Shown: positions 53,864 through 64,000, counted from the first letter of the stretch. The stretch: 64,000 nucleotides of DNA from Paracoccaceae bacterium (GCA_033344815.1 JAWPMR010000001.1:978136-1042135), one strand, 5' to 3'. Notes: generated by a model from the letters alone, not told the origin. A program made the numbers and translations.

Positions 53864-56800
53864 TCAGCTGCAGCCACTTGTTCCGCCGCAGGTGTTGCAC
53901 TTCATGCAAGTCCCGTTGCGCACCAGCGTGTAGTTGCCGCATTCGCCGCAGGCTTCGCCCTCATAGCCTTGCATCTTTGCCTTTGTGCGGGCGTCCATGC
54001 TAACCGATCCGCTTGCAACAGCCGTTGTTGTGGCCATCGCAACAGCGATACTGCCGTCAGCCGCTGGAGCAAGACCGTCATAGGCCGTTTCGCCATCGCC
54101 AAAGCCCTGGGCGCCGCCCTGCAACACAACCAACTCCTGAGGCATCCGATTGCGCAGATATCCCGTTGAACTGATTTGCTTAAGCACTTCCAAAGACTTA
54201 GCCGCAGCGGTTTCAGAGAGCTCGGACACATTGCTGACACCGTCCTCTTCACCCCGGCCCAAATCATCAAAGGTGTGACCCGCAGGGGCAACATGCGCCA
54301 GATCCGTGCGATCCAAGTAAGATACCGCCAGCTCCCGGAACACATAGTCGAGGATCGAAGTTGCGTTCTTGATGGTCTCATTGCCTTGCACCATGCCCGC
54401 AGGCTCGAATTTGGTGAATGTAAAGGCATCCACGAACTCCTCCAAGGGCACGCCGTATTGCAGACCAACCGACACTGCGATGGCGAAGTTGTTCATCATC
54501 GCCCGGAAACCAGCGCCTTCTTTGTGCATATCGATGAAAATCTCACCGATCTTGCCGTCCTCGTATTCGCCGGTGCGCAGGTACACTTTGTGACCGCCGA
54601 CAATGGCCTTTTGCGTGTACCCCTTGCGGCGCTGTGGCATCTTTTCACGATGAGATTTCACGATCTCCTTGACGATGATCTTCTCAACAATTTTTTCAGC
54701 CAGAACGGTTGCCTTTTCGTGAGCGTTGCCGCTTTCGAGCGTCTCTTGGGCTTCCTCATCGTCCTCAACCAGGGCCGCGGCCAAAGGCTGCGAGAGCTTC
54801 GAGCCGTCGCGATAAAGCGCATTCGCTTTGACACCCAGCGACCAGCTGAGTTCATAAGCTTTTTGGCAATCCTCGATGGTCGCGTCGTTTGGCATGTTGA
54901 TCGTTTTGGAGATCGCGCCGGAGATAAACGATTGTGCAGCAGCCATCATGTAGATGTGGCTGTTCACAGACAAGAACCTCTTACCTTTTTTGCCACAAGG
55001 GTTGGCGCAGTCAAAGATGCTCAGATGTTCATCCTTGAGGAAGGGAGCCCCCTCCAGCGTCATGGTGCCGCAGACATGATCATTTGCCGCGTCAATGTCT
55101 TTCTTGGAGAACCCAAGGTGGCGCAGCAGATCAAAGGTCGGATCGTTCAGTTTTTCAGACGGGATGCCAAGCACTTGCGTGCAGAACTCTTCACCCAGCG
55201 TCCATTGGTTGAACACAAACCGGATGTCGAAGGCAGAGGCAAGTGCGCCATCCACCTTGGCCAGTTCATTCGCGCCAAACCCGTGACCCGCAAGCGACGT
55301 GTGGTTGATCCCCGGTGCATTTCCGATGGTGCCATGACCGACCGCATAGGAGACGATTTCTTCGATCTGTGCGGAACCATAGCCCAGTTTTTCAAGTGCT
55401 GCAGGCACGGATTGGTTGATGATCTTGAAGTAACCACCGCCGGCAAGTTTCTTGAATTTCACCAGCGCGAAGTCCGGCTCGATACCCGTGGTGTCGCAAT
55501 CCATCACCAGACCGATGGTCCCGGTGGGCGCGATAACGGAAACCTGCGCGTTGCGGTAACCGTGCTTTTCACCCAGTTCCAACGCCTGATCCCAAGTCCC
55601 CCGAGCGATCTCGATCAACCGTTGATCGGGGCAGCTGATGTAGTCCAGTGGCACGGGATTGACGGACAACTCTTCGTAGCCACCCACTTTGCCATTCGCC
55701 GCACTGCGGTGGTTCCGCATGACCCGCAACATGTGCGCGCTGTTCTTTTCATACCCGGGGAATGGGCCCAGCTCGCCAGCCATTTCGGCAGAGGTTGCAT
55801 AGGAGACACCGGTCATGATCGCCGTCAGCGCACCACAAAGAGCGCGGCCTTCGGTGCTGTCATAGGAATGCCCCATGTTCATCAGCAAGCCGCCGATGTT
55901 GGCATATCCAAGTCCCAAGGTGCGGAATTCGTAAGACCGCTGCGCAATTTCCTTGGAGGGGAACTGCGCCATCATCACCGAGATTTCCAGTGTTACGGTC
56001 CACAGACGGGCCGCATGCATGTAATCCTCAACTTGAAATTCACCGTCCTGCAAGAAGGTCAGCAGGTTCATCGACGCAAGGTTACAGGCCGTGTCATCCA
56101 GAAACATGTATTCTGAACACGGGTTGGAGCCGCGGATTGCGCCATCCTCTGGGCACGTGTGCCAGTCATTGACCGTGTCATGGTACTGGATGCCCGGATC
56201 AGCGCAGGCCCAGGCAGCGTGACCAATTTGCTCCCACAATTCACGCGCCTTGACGGTCTTGGTAACCTCGCCGTTGACGCGGTTGATCAATTCCCAGTCG
56301 GCGTCTTTTTCAACAGCTGTCAGGAAGGCGTTGGTCACGCGGATCGAATTGTTGGAGTTTTGCCCGGAGACCGAGTTATAGGCCTCGGAGTCCCAATCCG
56401 TATCATAGGTCGGGAATTCAATCGACGTGTGGCCCTGCTTGGCATAATCCAGCACCCGTTTGACGTATGTCTCTGGGATCGAAACCTTTTTCGCCTCGCG
56501 GATCGCCTGTTTTAGCGCATCGTTTTTGGCAGGGTCATAGGCGTCATCGACGGCGCCGTCCCATTCTCTGATAGCCGCGAACAGCAGATTCAGCTTCTGT
56601 TCGTGCATTTTGGAGCCCGCGACAATGCTCGCGACTTTTTGCTCTTCGATGACCTTCCAGTTGATGAAGTCCTCGATGTCGGGATGATCCGCGTCGACGA
56701 TGACCATCTTGGCCGCCCGGCGCGTCGTGCCGCCCGATTTGATCGCGCCCGCCGCGCGGTCTCCGATTTTGAGGAAGCCCATCAGGCCAGAGGATTTACC

Positions 56801-57520
56801 TCCGCCCGACAGGCTTTCCCCGGCGCCGCGCAGGGAGGAGAAGTTAGTTCCCGTTCCGGAGCCGTACTTAAACAGCCGCGCTTCGCGCACCCATAGGTCC
56901 ATGATGCCGCCGTCGTTTACGAGGTCGTCCGAGACTGACTGGATAAAGCAGGCATGGGGCTGTGGGTGTTCATATGAGGATTTTGATTTGGTCAGCTTGC
57001 CAGTCTTGTAATCGACATAGTGGTGGCCTTGGGCCGGACCGTCGATGCCGTACGCCCAATGCAAACCTGTGTTGAACCATTGTGGCGAATTGGGCGCGGC
57101 GCGCTGGCTGGCGAGCATGTGGCGCATTTCATCGAAATAGGCGCGGGCATCGGTCTCGGACGTGAAATAGCCTCCCTTCCAGCCCCAATACGCCCAGGCA
57201 CCGGCCAGACGATCAAACACCTGCTTGGAGGAGGTCTCTCCGCCCATCTCTGCGCCCTCAGCGGGCACCGAGCGCCACAGAAACTCAGGAACGCCCTTTT
57301 CTTTTACTTTCTTGGTCGCCGACGGCACGCCCGCCTTGCGGAAATACTTCTGCGCGATCACATCGCTTGCAACCTGGCTCCATGAATTCGGAACTTCCAC
57401 ATCATCGAGACGGAAAACAACCGTACCATCCGGATTGCGAATTTCGGATACGGTCGTCACGAAATCCAGTTCGGCATAAGCGTCTTGGTCGGTTTTGGTG
57501 AATTTACGTTCAATTTTCAT
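53864..57520 (-). CDS. nrdJ: class II (B12-dependent) ribonucleotide reductase
   Basis: 1218 residues from ATG 57520; the frame reaches 57553 but lacks support there. It reduces ribonucleotides using adenosylcobalamin, without oxygen dependence. '[20 protein letters not shown]' and '[20 protein letters not shown]' are typical of the catalytic barrel; the C-terminus carries a CxxC-rich tail ([15 protein letters not shown]) that likely binds zinc or relays electrons from thioredoxin. The upstream spacer has a NrdR box pair. Downstream gene is the GIY-YIG-like ORF. Confidence 0.95.
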   Translation of the reverse strand: MKIERKFTKTDQDAYAELDFVTTVSEIRNPDGTVVFRLDDVEVPNSWSQVASDVIAQKYFRKAGVPSATKKVKEKGVPEFLWRSVPAEGAEMGGETSSKQVFDRLAGAWAYWGWKGGYFTSETDARAYFDEMRHMLASQRAAPNSPQWFNTGLHWAYGIDGPAQGHHYVDYKTGKLTKSKSSYEHPQPHACFIQSVSDDLVNDGGIMDLWVREARLFKYGSGTGTNFSSLRGAGESLSGGGKSSGLMGFLKIGDRAAGAIKSGGTTRRAAKMVIVDADHPDIEDFINWKVIEEQKVASIVAGSKMHEQKLNLLFAAIREWDGAVDDAYDPAKNDALKQAIREAKKVSIPETYVKRVLDYAKQGHTSIEFPTYDTDWDSEAYNSVSGQNSNNSIRVTNAFLTAVEKDADWELINRVNGEVTKTVKARELWEQIGHAAWACADPGIQYHDTVNDWHTCPEDGAIRGSNPCSEYMFLDDTACNLASMNLLTFLQDGEFQVEDYMHAARLWTVTLEISVMMAQFPSKEIAQRSYEFRTLGLGYANIGGLLMNMGHSYDSTEGRALCGALTAIMTGVSYATSAEMAGELGPFPGYEKNSAHMLRVMRNHRSAANGKVGGYEELSVNPVPLDYISCPDQRLIEIARGTWDQALELGEKHGYRNAQVSVIAPTGTIGLVMDCDTTGIEPDFALVKFKKLAGGGYFKIINQSVPAALEKLGYGSAQIEEIVSYAVGHGTIGNAPGINHTSLAGHGFGANELAKVDGALASAFDIRFVFNQWTLGEEFCTQVLGIPSEKLNDPTFDLLRHLGFSKKDIDAANDHVCGTMTLEGAPFLKDEHLSIFDCANPCGKKGKRFLSVNSHIYMMAAAQSFISGAISKTINMPNDATIEDCQKAYELSWSLGVKANALYRDGSKLSQPLAAALVEDDEEAQETLESGNAHEKATVLAEKIVEKIIVKEIVKSHREKMPQRRKGYTQKAIVGGHKVYLRTGEYEDGKIGEIFIDMHKEGAGFRAMMNNFAIAVSVGLQYGVPLEEFVDAFTFTKFEPAGMVQGNETIKNATSILDYVFRELAVSYLDRTDLAHVAPAGHTFDDLGRGEEDGVSNVSELSETAAAKSLEVLKQISSTGYLRNRMPQELVVLQGGAQGFGDGETAYDGLAPAADGSIAVAMATTTAVASGSVSMDARTKAKMQGYEGEACGECGNYTLVRNGTCMKCNTCGGTSGCS

Positions 57521-58237
57521 TTTAGCTGCCTCATCTTCAGCGTCTTCATCCAAGAGCCGACCCTGTCATTGCAGGACGTCTCACTCATACCTCAGGTCAA
57601 AAACACAAAGCCTTGGTGTCCGGCTCCGCATATGGGTGCCGTTGGCTTGTCTTACAGCGATGATCTTTATCGTCTGTCTGCCCTTAACCCGCCGATGCAC
57701 CCCTGTGTGTTTAACCACTACATGTTGTGGCTGCATCGTCGGTCTGCACAACTTGACGTATCTACCCCTCATGGGTCAACGAATTTTTATACTTTTTTTG
57801 TGGATTACCAACTTGACGGATTGCGGTTTTTAAGCAGCGCGGCCTCGCCAGCGATTCAACATATTAACACCAGGTTAATATCCACATGTGCAGGTGTTTT
57901 GTCCGCAGCAAAGGCAAATAGAAATAAGCCATAATAACAGCAGATTTAGCGCATGCATTTGAAGCACTGCTTGACTTTGTCCACAGGCGACTGCGCCTGG
58001 GGGCCCTTCACCACAAAAAAGATCTTTGAACTTCGCAAAGAATTAACCTTAATCACGGCTTGTTACAATTTTGTGTCAGATGTTCCAAAACGCGCCCGAC
58101 CGTCCTCCCCATATGTAGCGAGTAAATGTGCGTTCTCGCCAAACTAGCACCGCATGTTGTGTTTGGCGGCTTAGCCTCATCGCGCCATATTCGTGGTGCC
58201 ACGACACTATGATTCCCGCCTGAAAGATTAGTGCAGC
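57521..58237. other. 717-bp upstream region of nrdJ
   Basis: Non-coding. It carries the NrdR-box pair (57715-57761), an imperfect dyad at 57603-57619, a TTAA-N7-TTAA motif at 57864-57878, and DnaA-box-like ATATCCACA (57878-57886) and TTGTCCACA (57977-57985). No cobalamin riboswitch could be recognised by eye. Confidence 0.5.
57715..57761 (-). promoter_or_regulatory. NrdR-box pair upstream of nrdJ
   Basis: CCACTACATGTTGTGG (57715-57730) fits the NrdR consensus core C-W-A-Y-A-T-R-T-W-G well; a weaker box (57746-57761) lies with centre 31 bp away, the three-turn spacing known for NrdR pairs. NrdR is the ATP/dATP-sensing repressor of ribonucleotide reductase genes. The nrdR gene is not in the window. 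Confidence 0.6.
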
Positions 58238-58390
58238 GGAGATTACGCAAGACCACTGGACAGAGACGGGACCATCAGGGGCGCCGCAGCCAGCGTCAAG
58301 CGACTTTGGAGTTTCGACACCGATGTGCGCATCGCACTCGTCGAGGCATCCGCGCGCGGCCTAGAAACGGCTTTTTATCGCCGGGCGTGA
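58238..58390 (+). pseudogene. possible gene remnant
   Basis: A 50-codon frame without start (a TAG lies 9 bp upstream) encodes a well-balanced sequence containing 'LWSFDTDVRIALVEASARGL'. It looks like a fragment of a real protein, but I cannot assign a family and chance cannot be excluded. Confidence 0.2.
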
Positions 58391-59020
58391 TTGAGTTTTC
58401 TGATCCCGGCGGAACCGTTAGCGGGTCGCGATGATGCGCTTCTTCTTTTACCGCGTGGCAAAGGCAGGACATTCATCGCTTTTCGTACTATTTACCCGCC
58501 GAAAAGCACGGGGCGATCAGTGCGAAACGAAACCGACCCCTGTCGGGTTGAACCTGACCCTTCAGGCCGACAAAGGCGTTGGTAAAACTTTCCCGCCCGA
58601 AGAAACCGTGGATAGGCCAACCGAAAACGAACCACCTCATAGGGCTGTCGATCCGAATACATCCCGAGCGAGGACACACTGTTTGGGCTCAGCCTTGGAT
58701 CCAGCCAAGATCGTCCCCGCTGGCTGAACTGTAGCTGCAATGCACCCCACACAACGAGCCCTAGTCGCAAAACGCTCAATCGATCGCTGAACTTTGTCGG
58801 CTGGAACACGCAACCCCACATCGGCATTTCAAACAACACCCGTGATGAAGCCACCAATGCCTCCTGCAGCCACGCATGGCTCAACCGATTTGCTCAAAAG
58901 CCAATTGGATTTCGACCTAAAAAGCTTGTTTCGACGCTCTGCCAGACGCCCCAACCGCAGCCTCTGAACACTCCGTTGCCCATTGGTGCAGAGTTCTCAG
59001 ATATTCCATATGGTTGAAAG
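58391..59020. other. 630-bp region next to tRNA-Pro(UGG), no supported gene
   Basis: Short frames on both strands lack motifs. The stretch ends at the tRNA 3' side, a common site for island insertion, but I see no integrase or tRNA-end direct repeat. Confidence 0.4.
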
Positions 59021-59097
59021 TGGTCGGAGCGAGAGGATTCGAACCTCCGACCCCCTGTACCCAAAACAGGTGCGCTACCAGGCTGCGCCACGCTCCG
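59021..59097 (-). tRNA. tRNA-Pro (UGG anticodon)
   Basis: 77-nt cloverleaf with CCA encoded. Acceptor CGGAGCG/CGCTCCG, anticodon stem CCTGT/ACAGG around TTTGGGT (anticodon TGG, proline), T loop TTCGAAT. It reads CCA/CCG and possibly all proline codons. Confidence 0.96.
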
Positions 59098-59138
59098 ACG
59101 AAGCACTCTTTAGACGGGGCGTGGGGATTTGAAAACCC

Positions 59139-59600
59139 CTAACAAGGCCATTCCGCCGCAAGATTTGAAAATGTTGGGTGGCGCAGCGTTGTACCAGGTG
59201 TAATTCCCATCGCTTTCGCAAGACCGCCGTTAATTTCCAGCACATGCGTCAAATCCTCGCCTCCGAGAATCGGTGTTTCATCCAGAGGCTGCGCTGAGTG
59301 ATGAATTTTCTGCACGCGCCCTGCGGCGTCAATAAAAAGCAAATCGAGCGGAATGAGCGTATTGCGCATCCAGAAAGACAGGAACTGTGGACGCTCATAT
59401 ACAAAAAGCATGCCGGAACTGCTGGGCATGCTTTCACGGTGCATCAGACCCTGCGCGCGTTCTTCCGTATCATCTGCGATCTCAACCGCAAAGCGCGCCT
59501 GCCCCCAGTCGCCTCTCAGATAGACCGTGTCGTCACGACACTCTTGCGCCGACACGCCTTGACCCAGAACACACAGGATCAAAGCCGCCCACCGCATCAT
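59139..59600 (-). CDS. DUF192 family secreted protein
   Basis: 153 residues. Signal peptide 'AALILCVLGQGVSA' then the DUF192 core: 'AQGLMHRESMPSSSGMLFVY', 'LSFWMRNTLIPLDLLFID', 'HVLEINGGLAKAMGITPG'. Small beta-barrel of unknown function. Its ATG overlaps the stop of the cold-shock gene (ATGA). Confidence 0.9.
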   Translation of the reverse strand: MMRWAALILCVLGQGVSAQECRDDTVYLRGDWGQARFAVEIADDTEERAQGLMHRESMPSSSGMLFVYERPQFLSFWMRNTLIPLDLLFIDAAGRVQKIHHSAQPLDETPILGGEDLTHVLEINGGLAKAMGITPGTTLRHPTFSNLAAEWPC

Positions 59601-60169
59601 ATGTCAGATGCGTCCAATGCAGCTTCCCATGCAAAGACTTCGGCGGCCATGTGACCGCGTTTTCCTTGGATCACGCGCAACGCCAAAGCTTCCCCCGGTG
59701 CAAGATCGGAAAGACCTGATCGGCGCAAGACCTCCATATGCAGGAATATGTCATCGCGCCGCCCAAATACATTGGCGAACCCGAACCCTTTGCCCTTGTC
59801 GAACCATTTCACCCGTGCAGGTTCCAATGGTGCTGCGGCGACTGTTTCTGGATCAAGGGCCGCGATATCCGACAGGCCAACGGTCTCACCAGCCTCCGGC
59901 GGAGACAGCGCAACAACATGGGTTGCCTGCACACCTCTGTCAGTTTTCTGAACTTCGAGCTCAACCCGTGCGCCGTCTGCAACCGAACTCTGCCCGAAAT
60001 TGCGCAGCACGTTGACGTGCAGTAAAATATCCGGCCCGCCAGCATCAGATACGACAAAGCCAAATCCTTTTACCGGGTCGAACCACTTAACCAGCCCTGA
60101 CACGCGGGGAGATATTTCTTCGGTCTCACTCACAAGTAATCTTTCAGTCGTCGTAACATTTTCTAACAT
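59597..60169 (-). CDS. double cold-shock-domain protein
   Basis: 190 residues with two CSDs: 'GLVKWFDPVKGFGFVVSD' (about 25-85) and 'ARVKWFDKGKGFGFANVF' (about 117-180), each with the RNP1-like KGFGF. Proteins with paired CSDs bind single-stranded RNA/DNA and act as RNA chaperones. The 241-bp spacer upstream, to the pdxH stop, may hold a long 5' leader, usual for cold-shock genes. Confidence 0.93.
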   Translation of the reverse strand: MLENVTTTERLLVSETEEISPRVSGLVKWFDPVKGFGFVVSDAGGPDILLHVNVLRNFGQSSVADGARVELEVQKTDRGVQATHVVALSPPEAGETVGLSDIAALDPETVAAAPLEPARVKWFDKGKGFGFANVFGRRDDIFLHMEVLRRSGLSDLAPGEALALRVIQGKRGHMAAEVFAWEAALDASDI

Positions 60170-60410
60170 ACTATCAGATGAATTAACGTTATTCTTCCAA
60201 GTTTACACAAAAAATTCAGTCGCCGTCGTCCGGTACAGAGCAAAACGCCCAAGCACAAGCTTCACAGGTCAGTGATAAGAGGGGATATTCCCGCCGGGGT
60301 TGAAGATTGCACGTCAAATACCTTACATTTCAATACAAGACGACCTTTGCACATAATAGTGTGCGCACACAAACACTGATTTCACTTCTTTTGTGGACGA
60401 AAAGCACCAA

Positions 60411-61016
60411 TCAGGGGTTCAATCTGGAAATCTCCCATGGATCTGCAAGCGCACCACGCTGCCATCGAAACCGATCGTGAAGGCGAAAATCACCATCCGC
60501 CCAAAACTCGATTTCCAGCGGTTTGATCCGGAATCCACCCCAAAAAGGTGGACGTTTGGGGTTCGTCCCATGGGTCGCCGTCACCTTGGCCACTTCTGCA
60601 AGCAGAGCGTTTCTGCTGGACAGTGGCCGCGATTGCTTTGACGCCCAGGCGCCCAGGCGGCTTTTCAAAGAACGCGAAGCGAAATAGGCATCAGCGGCGT
60701 CACCATCTTCCCGGCTCACCAGGCCGCGCACCCGCACCTGACGTCGCAGGCTCTTCCAATGCATCACAAATGCGGCTTTTCCAGCCCCGTCAAGTTCACG
60801 TGCCTTGGCGCTTTCGTAATTGGTGTAAAATACAAATGCGTCCGCTTCGATCCCTTTCAGCAAAACCATCCGGACGTTGGGCAGACCCTCTGCATCAACC
60901 GTGCTGAGGGCAATCGCGTTGGGATCGTTTGGTTCTGTTTTCTCGGCCTCAGCCAACCAGCTTTGCGCAATCTGGAACGGATTCTCACCGGCGAATTTAC
61001 CGTCTCGTTTGTCCAT
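60411..61016 (-). CDS. pdxH: pyridoxamine 5'-phosphate oxidase
   Basis: 201 residues. FMN enzyme forming pyridoxal 5'-phosphate. '[20 protein letters not shown]' with '[11 protein letters not shown]' is the FMN-binding segment; '[19 protein letters not shown]' and the closing 'WEISRLNP' match the family. Alone, divergent from fabI by 154 bp. It makes the cofactor of the aminotransferases found here. Confidence 0.95.
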   Translation of the reverse strand: MDKRDGKFAGENPFQIAQSWLAEAEKTEPNDPNAIALSTVDAEGLPNVRMVLLKGIEADAFVFYTNYESAKARELDGAGKAAFVMHWKSLRRQVRVRGLVSREDGDAADAYFASRSLKSRLGAWASKQSRPLSSRNALLAEVAKVTATHGTNPKRPPFWGGFRIKPLEIEFWADGDFRLHDRFRWQRGALADPWEISRLNP

Positions 61017-61170
61017 TGGGTCCTCACTTTAATTGGGTTCACCAATTGGCGGAAGTCTTCAAAAGGTCAAGTCCTGCGTGGGTCAACCACCAACCAGTCT
61101 TGATGGGACTTGCGCAATCGCCTAAAGGTCTGACAGATGCAAAACACCAAAAGCAATCCGAGGGACCTAC

Positions 61171-61977
61171 ATGGGAAATGATCTTCTGGCAGGCAAACGC
61201 GGCCTCATCATGGGCCTTGCCAATGACAAATCAATTGCCTGGGGGATTGCCAAAACCTGCGCGGACGCAGGGGCTGAGCTTGCTTTTTCATATCAAGGCG
61301 ATGCTTTGAAAAAACGCGTCGGCCCCCTGGCTGCGCAATTGGGCAGCGACATTGTTCTGCCCTGCGATGTGGGCGACGAAGCCTCGCTGGATGCCCTGTT
61401 TGACAGCCTCAAGGATCACTGGGACAGGCTGGATTTTGTGGTGCATGCCATCGGGTTTTCGGACAAAAACGAACTGCGCGGGCGATATGTGGACACCAGC
61501 CGCGGCAATTTTGCCCTGTCGATGGACATTTCGGTTTATTCCTTCACGGCCGTAGTGCAGCGCGCCGAAAAGATGATGCCTCAAGGCGGATCATGCCTGA
61601 CGCTCACCTATTACGGCGCGGAGAAAGTCATGCCCCATTATAATGTGATGGGCGTGGCCAAGGCCGCACTGGAAGCGTCGGTGCAATATCTGGCCGAAGA
61701 TCTGGGCAAGGACGGCATCCGCGTGAACGCGATTTCTGCCGGTCCGATCAAAACATTGGCCGCGTCAGGCATTGGTGACTTCCGTTATATCATGAAGTGG
61801 AACGAGTATAATTCTCCCCTGCGCCGCAATGTGACCACCGAGGATGTCGGCAAGGCGGCTTTGTTCCTGCTGTCTGATCTGGGCTCCGGGACGACCGGGG
61901 AAAACCTGCATGTGGATGCAGGATACCACGTGGTCGGCATGAAGGCTGTAGATGCGCCAGACATGAGCAAGGGTTGA
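61171..61977 (+). CDS. fabI: enoyl-ACP reductase (FabI)
   Basis: 268 residues. NADH-dependent last step of fatty-acid elongation. 'GKRGLIMGLANDKSIAWGIA' is the nucleotide site; the Tyr-x6-Lys catalytic pair is in 'HYNVMGVAKAALEASVQYLA'; 'SAGPIKTLAASGI' follows. This FabI class is the triclosan target. Together with fabH and plsX it covers the start and end of the elongation cycle. Confidence 0.96.
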   Translation: MGNDLLAGKRGLIMGLANDKSIAWGIAKTCADAGAELAFSYQGDALKKRVGPLAAQLGSDIVLPCDVGDEASLDALFDSLKDHWDRLDFVVHAIGFSDKNELRGRYVDTSRGNFALSMDISVYSFTAVVQRAEKMMPQGGSCLTLTYYGAEKVMPHYNVMGVAKAALEASVQYLAEDLGKDGIRVNAISAGPIKTLAASGIGDFRYIMKWNEYNSPLRRNVTTEDVGKAALFLLSDLGSGTTGENLHVDAGYHVVGMKAVDAPDMSKG

Positions 61978-61981
61978 ACCA

Positions 61982-62584
61982 TTGAGTCTTGAAAGCCTTT
62001 TTGCCTTTAACCTCGTATTGCTCGCCGCATTGGCAAGTCCGGGTCCGGCGATGCTCTATTGTATCAGGACATCGGTCAGCGCCGGGCGGGTCGCGGGGCT
62101 TGCAGCGGGCCTTGGTCTGGCCACGGCTGCATCTCTCTGGTCGCTGTCAGCGCTCTTGGGGCTGGATGCGCTTTTTCGAGTATTTCCCTGGACATACACA
62201 CTTCTGAAAACGGTTGGTGCTCTTTATCTGATCTGGCTAGCGGTACAGACTTGGCGTCACGCGCGCGATCCGGTCGGGGCCTCTGATCGGCCTGCACGGC
62301 GCGCGTTTTTGGCGGGGCTCCTGATCAATGCGGGCAATCCCAAATCCATGCTCTTCGCCGCCGCTGTGATCGTTGTGGTTTTTCCGACCGGGCTGACGAT
62401 GGCGGAAATATCTCTGATCGTCACAAACCATTTTGCTTTGGAAGTTCTGTTCTACGGGCTTTTCGCAGCCCTGTTGTCCAGTACTCCAGCACGGCGCGGA
62501 TATATGAGCGCCAAACCCATTCTGGACCGCATAACCGCAACACTGCTGGGGGCTTTGGGATTGCGCCTGCTGACTGAAAGGTAA
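61982..62584 (+). CDS. LysE-family amino-acid exporter
   Basis: 200 residues, TTG start 5 bp after fabI. Six hydrophobic helices; '[20 protein letters not shown]' (the conserved PGP near helix 1) and '[20 protein letters not shown]' (NPK) are RhtB/LysE signatures. It exports amino acids or derivatives. Possible co-transcription with fabI and gpt. Confidence 0.87.
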   Translation: MSLESLFAFNLVLLAALASPGPAMLYCIRTSVSAGRVAGLAAGLGLATAASLWSLSALLGLDALFRVFPWTYTLLKTVGALYLIWLAVQTWRHARDPVGASDRPARRAFLAGLLINAGNPKSMLFAAAVIVVVFPTGLTMAEISLIVTNHFALEVLFYGLFAALLSSTPARRGYMSAKPILDRITATLLGALGLRLLTER

Positions 62585-62588
62585 AGAA

Positions 62589-63101
62589 ATGAGCAAAGAT
62601 TCAAGCCGTCTGCCCCATGAGAAGGGCTTTCACATCAGTTGGGACCAGATCCATCGCGATAGTCGTGCCTTGGCCTGGCGTCTGGATGGGCAAGGTCCGG
62701 ACGGTGGCGCATGGCGCGCAGTGGTGGCAATCACACGCGGCGGTATGGCCCCAGCCATGATTGCCGCGCGCGAATTGGACATTCGCACGGTCGATACGAT
62801 TTCGATAAAGTCCTATGACCATCAAAAACAATCCGAAGCCAAGATGCTGAAAGCGCCGGACAAGACGCTTATGGGAGATGGCACTGGCATCCTGATCATC
62901 GATGATCTGGTGGACAGCGGCAAGACACTTGAAGTCGTGCGCGCGATGTACCCCAAGGCCCATTTTGCCACGGTCTATGCCAAGCCTTCGGGCCGCCCGC
63001 AGGTAGATACATTTATCACCGAGGTCAGTCAGGACACATGGATCTTTTTCCCATGGGATATGGCGTTGCAATATGTTGAGCCTTATCGCGGCACTGATTG
63101 A
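62589..63101 (+). CDS. gpt: xanthine phosphoribosyltransferase
   Basis: 170 residues. Purine salvage: xanthine/guanine plus PRPP. '[20 protein letters not shown]' and the PRPP motif '[20 protein letters not shown]' are diagnostic; 'WIFFPWDM' holds the base-binding Trp-x-x-Phe-Pro-Trp segment. AAAG precedes the ATG. It follows the LysE gene by 4 bp. Confidence 0.93.
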   Translation: MSKDSSRLPHEKGFHISWDQIHRDSRALAWRLDGQGPDGGAWRAVVAITRGGMAPAMIAARELDIRTVDTISIKSYDHQKQSEAKMLKAPDKTLMGDGTGILIIDDLVDSGKTLEVVRAMYPKAHFATVYAKPSGRPQVDTFITEVSQDTWIFFPWDMALQYVEPYRGTD

Positions 63102-63209
63102 ACCGCGCAAAAACTGAATGCCTCCGTCGAGAGTATTTGAGGCCAAAAGAACCCGATCCGCAAAAGACATCCGCACCCGTTGAACGGGATGCCGCCAGAC
63201 TGGAGCGAC

Positions 63210-64000
63210 ATGATGACGATTTCGAGAACCGCCGCAACTTTTGCGCCGCCAGTCATGGAGGCACGACGCTGGTTGGACGGGATTGATTTTCCCACCGATC
63301 GACCGCTGATAAACGTCAGTCAGGCCGCCCCTGTTGACCCTCCGCCCGACTCTCTGAGACAGGTTATGGCAGATGTGGCGCTGAGCCGTGATGATGCGCA
63401 TCTATACGGGCCGGTGCTGGGCTTGCCTGATTTGCGCACCGAACTCGCGCGGCAAACCAGCCGGATCTATGGCGGCGATGTCGATACCGCCCAAGTAGCG
63501 ATTACCTCCGGGTGCAATCAGGCTTTTGCTGCGGCCGTTGCGACGCTTTGTGCTGAGGGCGACGAAATCATTCTGCCAACGCCGTGGTATTTCAACCATA
63601 AAATGTGGCTCGATATGTCTGGTGTTAACGCTGTTCCGCTGAAAACCGATGCCGCCCTTATGCCCGATCCGGAAGTCGCACAGGGCCTGATCACGCCACG
63701 CACCCGCGCCATTGCGCTGGTGTCACCCAATAATCCGGCAGGTGTTGAATACCCCGGAGAGCTTCTGCAGGCGTTCCTCGAACTGGCGCGCCGCAACGGC
63801 ATCGCACTGATCCTTGATGAAACCTATCGCGATTTTCACAGTCAGATGGGTGCACCACATGGACTATTTGAAGATCCGGATTGGGACGACACACTGATCC
63901 ACCTCTATTCCTTTTCCAAAGCATACCGACTGACCGGGCATCGGGTCGGTGCCATCGTCACCTCGCCCGCACGCTTGTCAGAGGTTGAGAAATTTCTCGA
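63210..64000 (+). CDS. aminotransferase class I/II, N-terminal part
   Basis: The first 263 or so codons; the gene runs off the right edge. ATG 63210 (a second ATG follows) with TGGAGCG just upstream. 'HLYGPVLGLPDLRTELARQT', 'VSPNNPAGVEYPGE' and the PLP-lysine segment 'LYSFSKAYRLTGHRVGAIV' identify a fold type I aminotransferase. It is a different subgroup from the one at 48.1 kb; the substrate is unknown. Confidence 0.88.
   Translation, partial: MMTISRTAATFAPPVMEARRWLDGIDFPTDRPLINVSQAAPVDPPPDSLRQVMADVALSRDDAHLYGPVLGLPDLRTELARQTSRIYGGDVDTAQVAITSGCNQAFAAAVATLCAEGDEIILPTPWYFNHKMWLDMSGVNAVPLKTDAALMPDPEVAQGLITPRTRAIALVSPNNPAGVEYPGELLQAFLELARRNGIALILDETYRDFHSQMGAPHGLFEDPDWDDTLIHLYSFSKAYRLTGHRVGAIVTSPARLSEVEKFL

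Noticed and set aside
54176-56116. 646-codon plus-strand frame opposite nrdJ
   Set aside because: nrdJ on the other strand shows full family motifs; the opposite frame is His/Arg-rich and motif-free.
57521-58237. cobalamin riboswitch upstream of nrdJ
   Set aside because: I could not find the conserved B12-box sequence or a matching multi-stem fold; a covariance-model search would decide.
58391-59020. genomic island attached at tRNA-Pro(UGG)
   Set aside because: No integrase gene or duplicated tRNA end is visible within the window.

Overview
The window looks like a chromosomal segment of a Rhodobacteraceae (Roseobacter-group) alphaproteobacterium. Evidence: the gene order argS - SPOR protein - nagZ - scpA - scpB; the order rpmF - plsX - fabH - ihfA - MerR-type gene; a Fur-family regulator without the CxxC pair (Mur type); an OlsB ornithine-lipid acyltransferase; a class II (B12-dependent) ribonucleotide reductase; and many ATGA/GTGA-coupled genes in GC-rich DNA. 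No rRNA operon, prophage, intact insertion sequence or CRISPR array is visible. Two proline tRNAs (GGG and UGG anticodons) are present.

Layout. 1-5.6 kb: end of a GNAT gene, a large TTTGCAAA palindrome, selO, a DMT exporter, a DUF533/TerB-like protein, a DEAD-box helicase and mur. 6.4-18.2 kb: a second DMT exporter, eno, GNAT, an FAD oxidoreductase, a cupin, anmK, tyrS, a small membrane protein, a FemAB-like acyltransferase, an SDR, a frameshifted MOSC protein, uup and olsB. 18.2-25 kb: bamE divergent from yceD-rpmF-plsX-fabH-ihfA-MerR, then tRNA-Pro(GGG) and a long Dcd. 25-32 kb: the argS-SPOR-nagZ-scpA-scpB block on the minus strand, dgt, and a HesB/IscA protein. 32-36 kb: an unusual two-gene unit (repeat-bearing 69-aa peptide plus a 347-aa protein of unknown function), a regulatory-looking AT-rich spacer, xthA, and 1.36 kb with no supportable gene. 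36-44 kb: HNH nuclease, secreted hydrolase divergent from a membrane AraC regulator, a DUF995-like protein, cobK-alkA-esterase, MFS exporter, squalene/phytoene synthase-like protein. 44-50 kb: methyltransferase-cimA, cysS, aminotransferase, outer-membrane barrel. 50-59 kb: MttB-family methyltransferase, EF-hand protein divergent from an ECF sigma factor, a degenerate GIY-YIG-like protein, nrdJ and about 1.5 kb of mostly gene-free DNA ending at tRNA-Pro(UGG). 59-64 kb: DUF192, double cold-shock protein, pdxH, fabI, LysE exporter, gpt and a truncated aminotransferase.

Most of the window is housekeeping: translation (tyrS, argS, cysS, rpmF, tRNAs), lipid synthesis (plsX, fabH, fabI, olsB), wall recycling (anmK, nagZ), chromosome organisation (scpAB, ihfA) and nucleotide supply (nrdJ, dcd, dgt, gpt). 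Three genes touch corrinoid chemistry (cobK, nrdJ, the MttB homologue).

The least explained item is the minus-strand unit at 32.2-33.6 kb. A short peptide carries two identical 11-residue repeats, encoded by DNA that differs only at synonymous positions, plus a third degenerate copy. It is followed by an intergenic hairpin and a helical protein of unknown function, and preceded by a spacer with a CtrA-type site and three DnaA-box-like sequences. This layout resembles a ribosomally made, modified peptide system, but no function can be proven from sequence alone.
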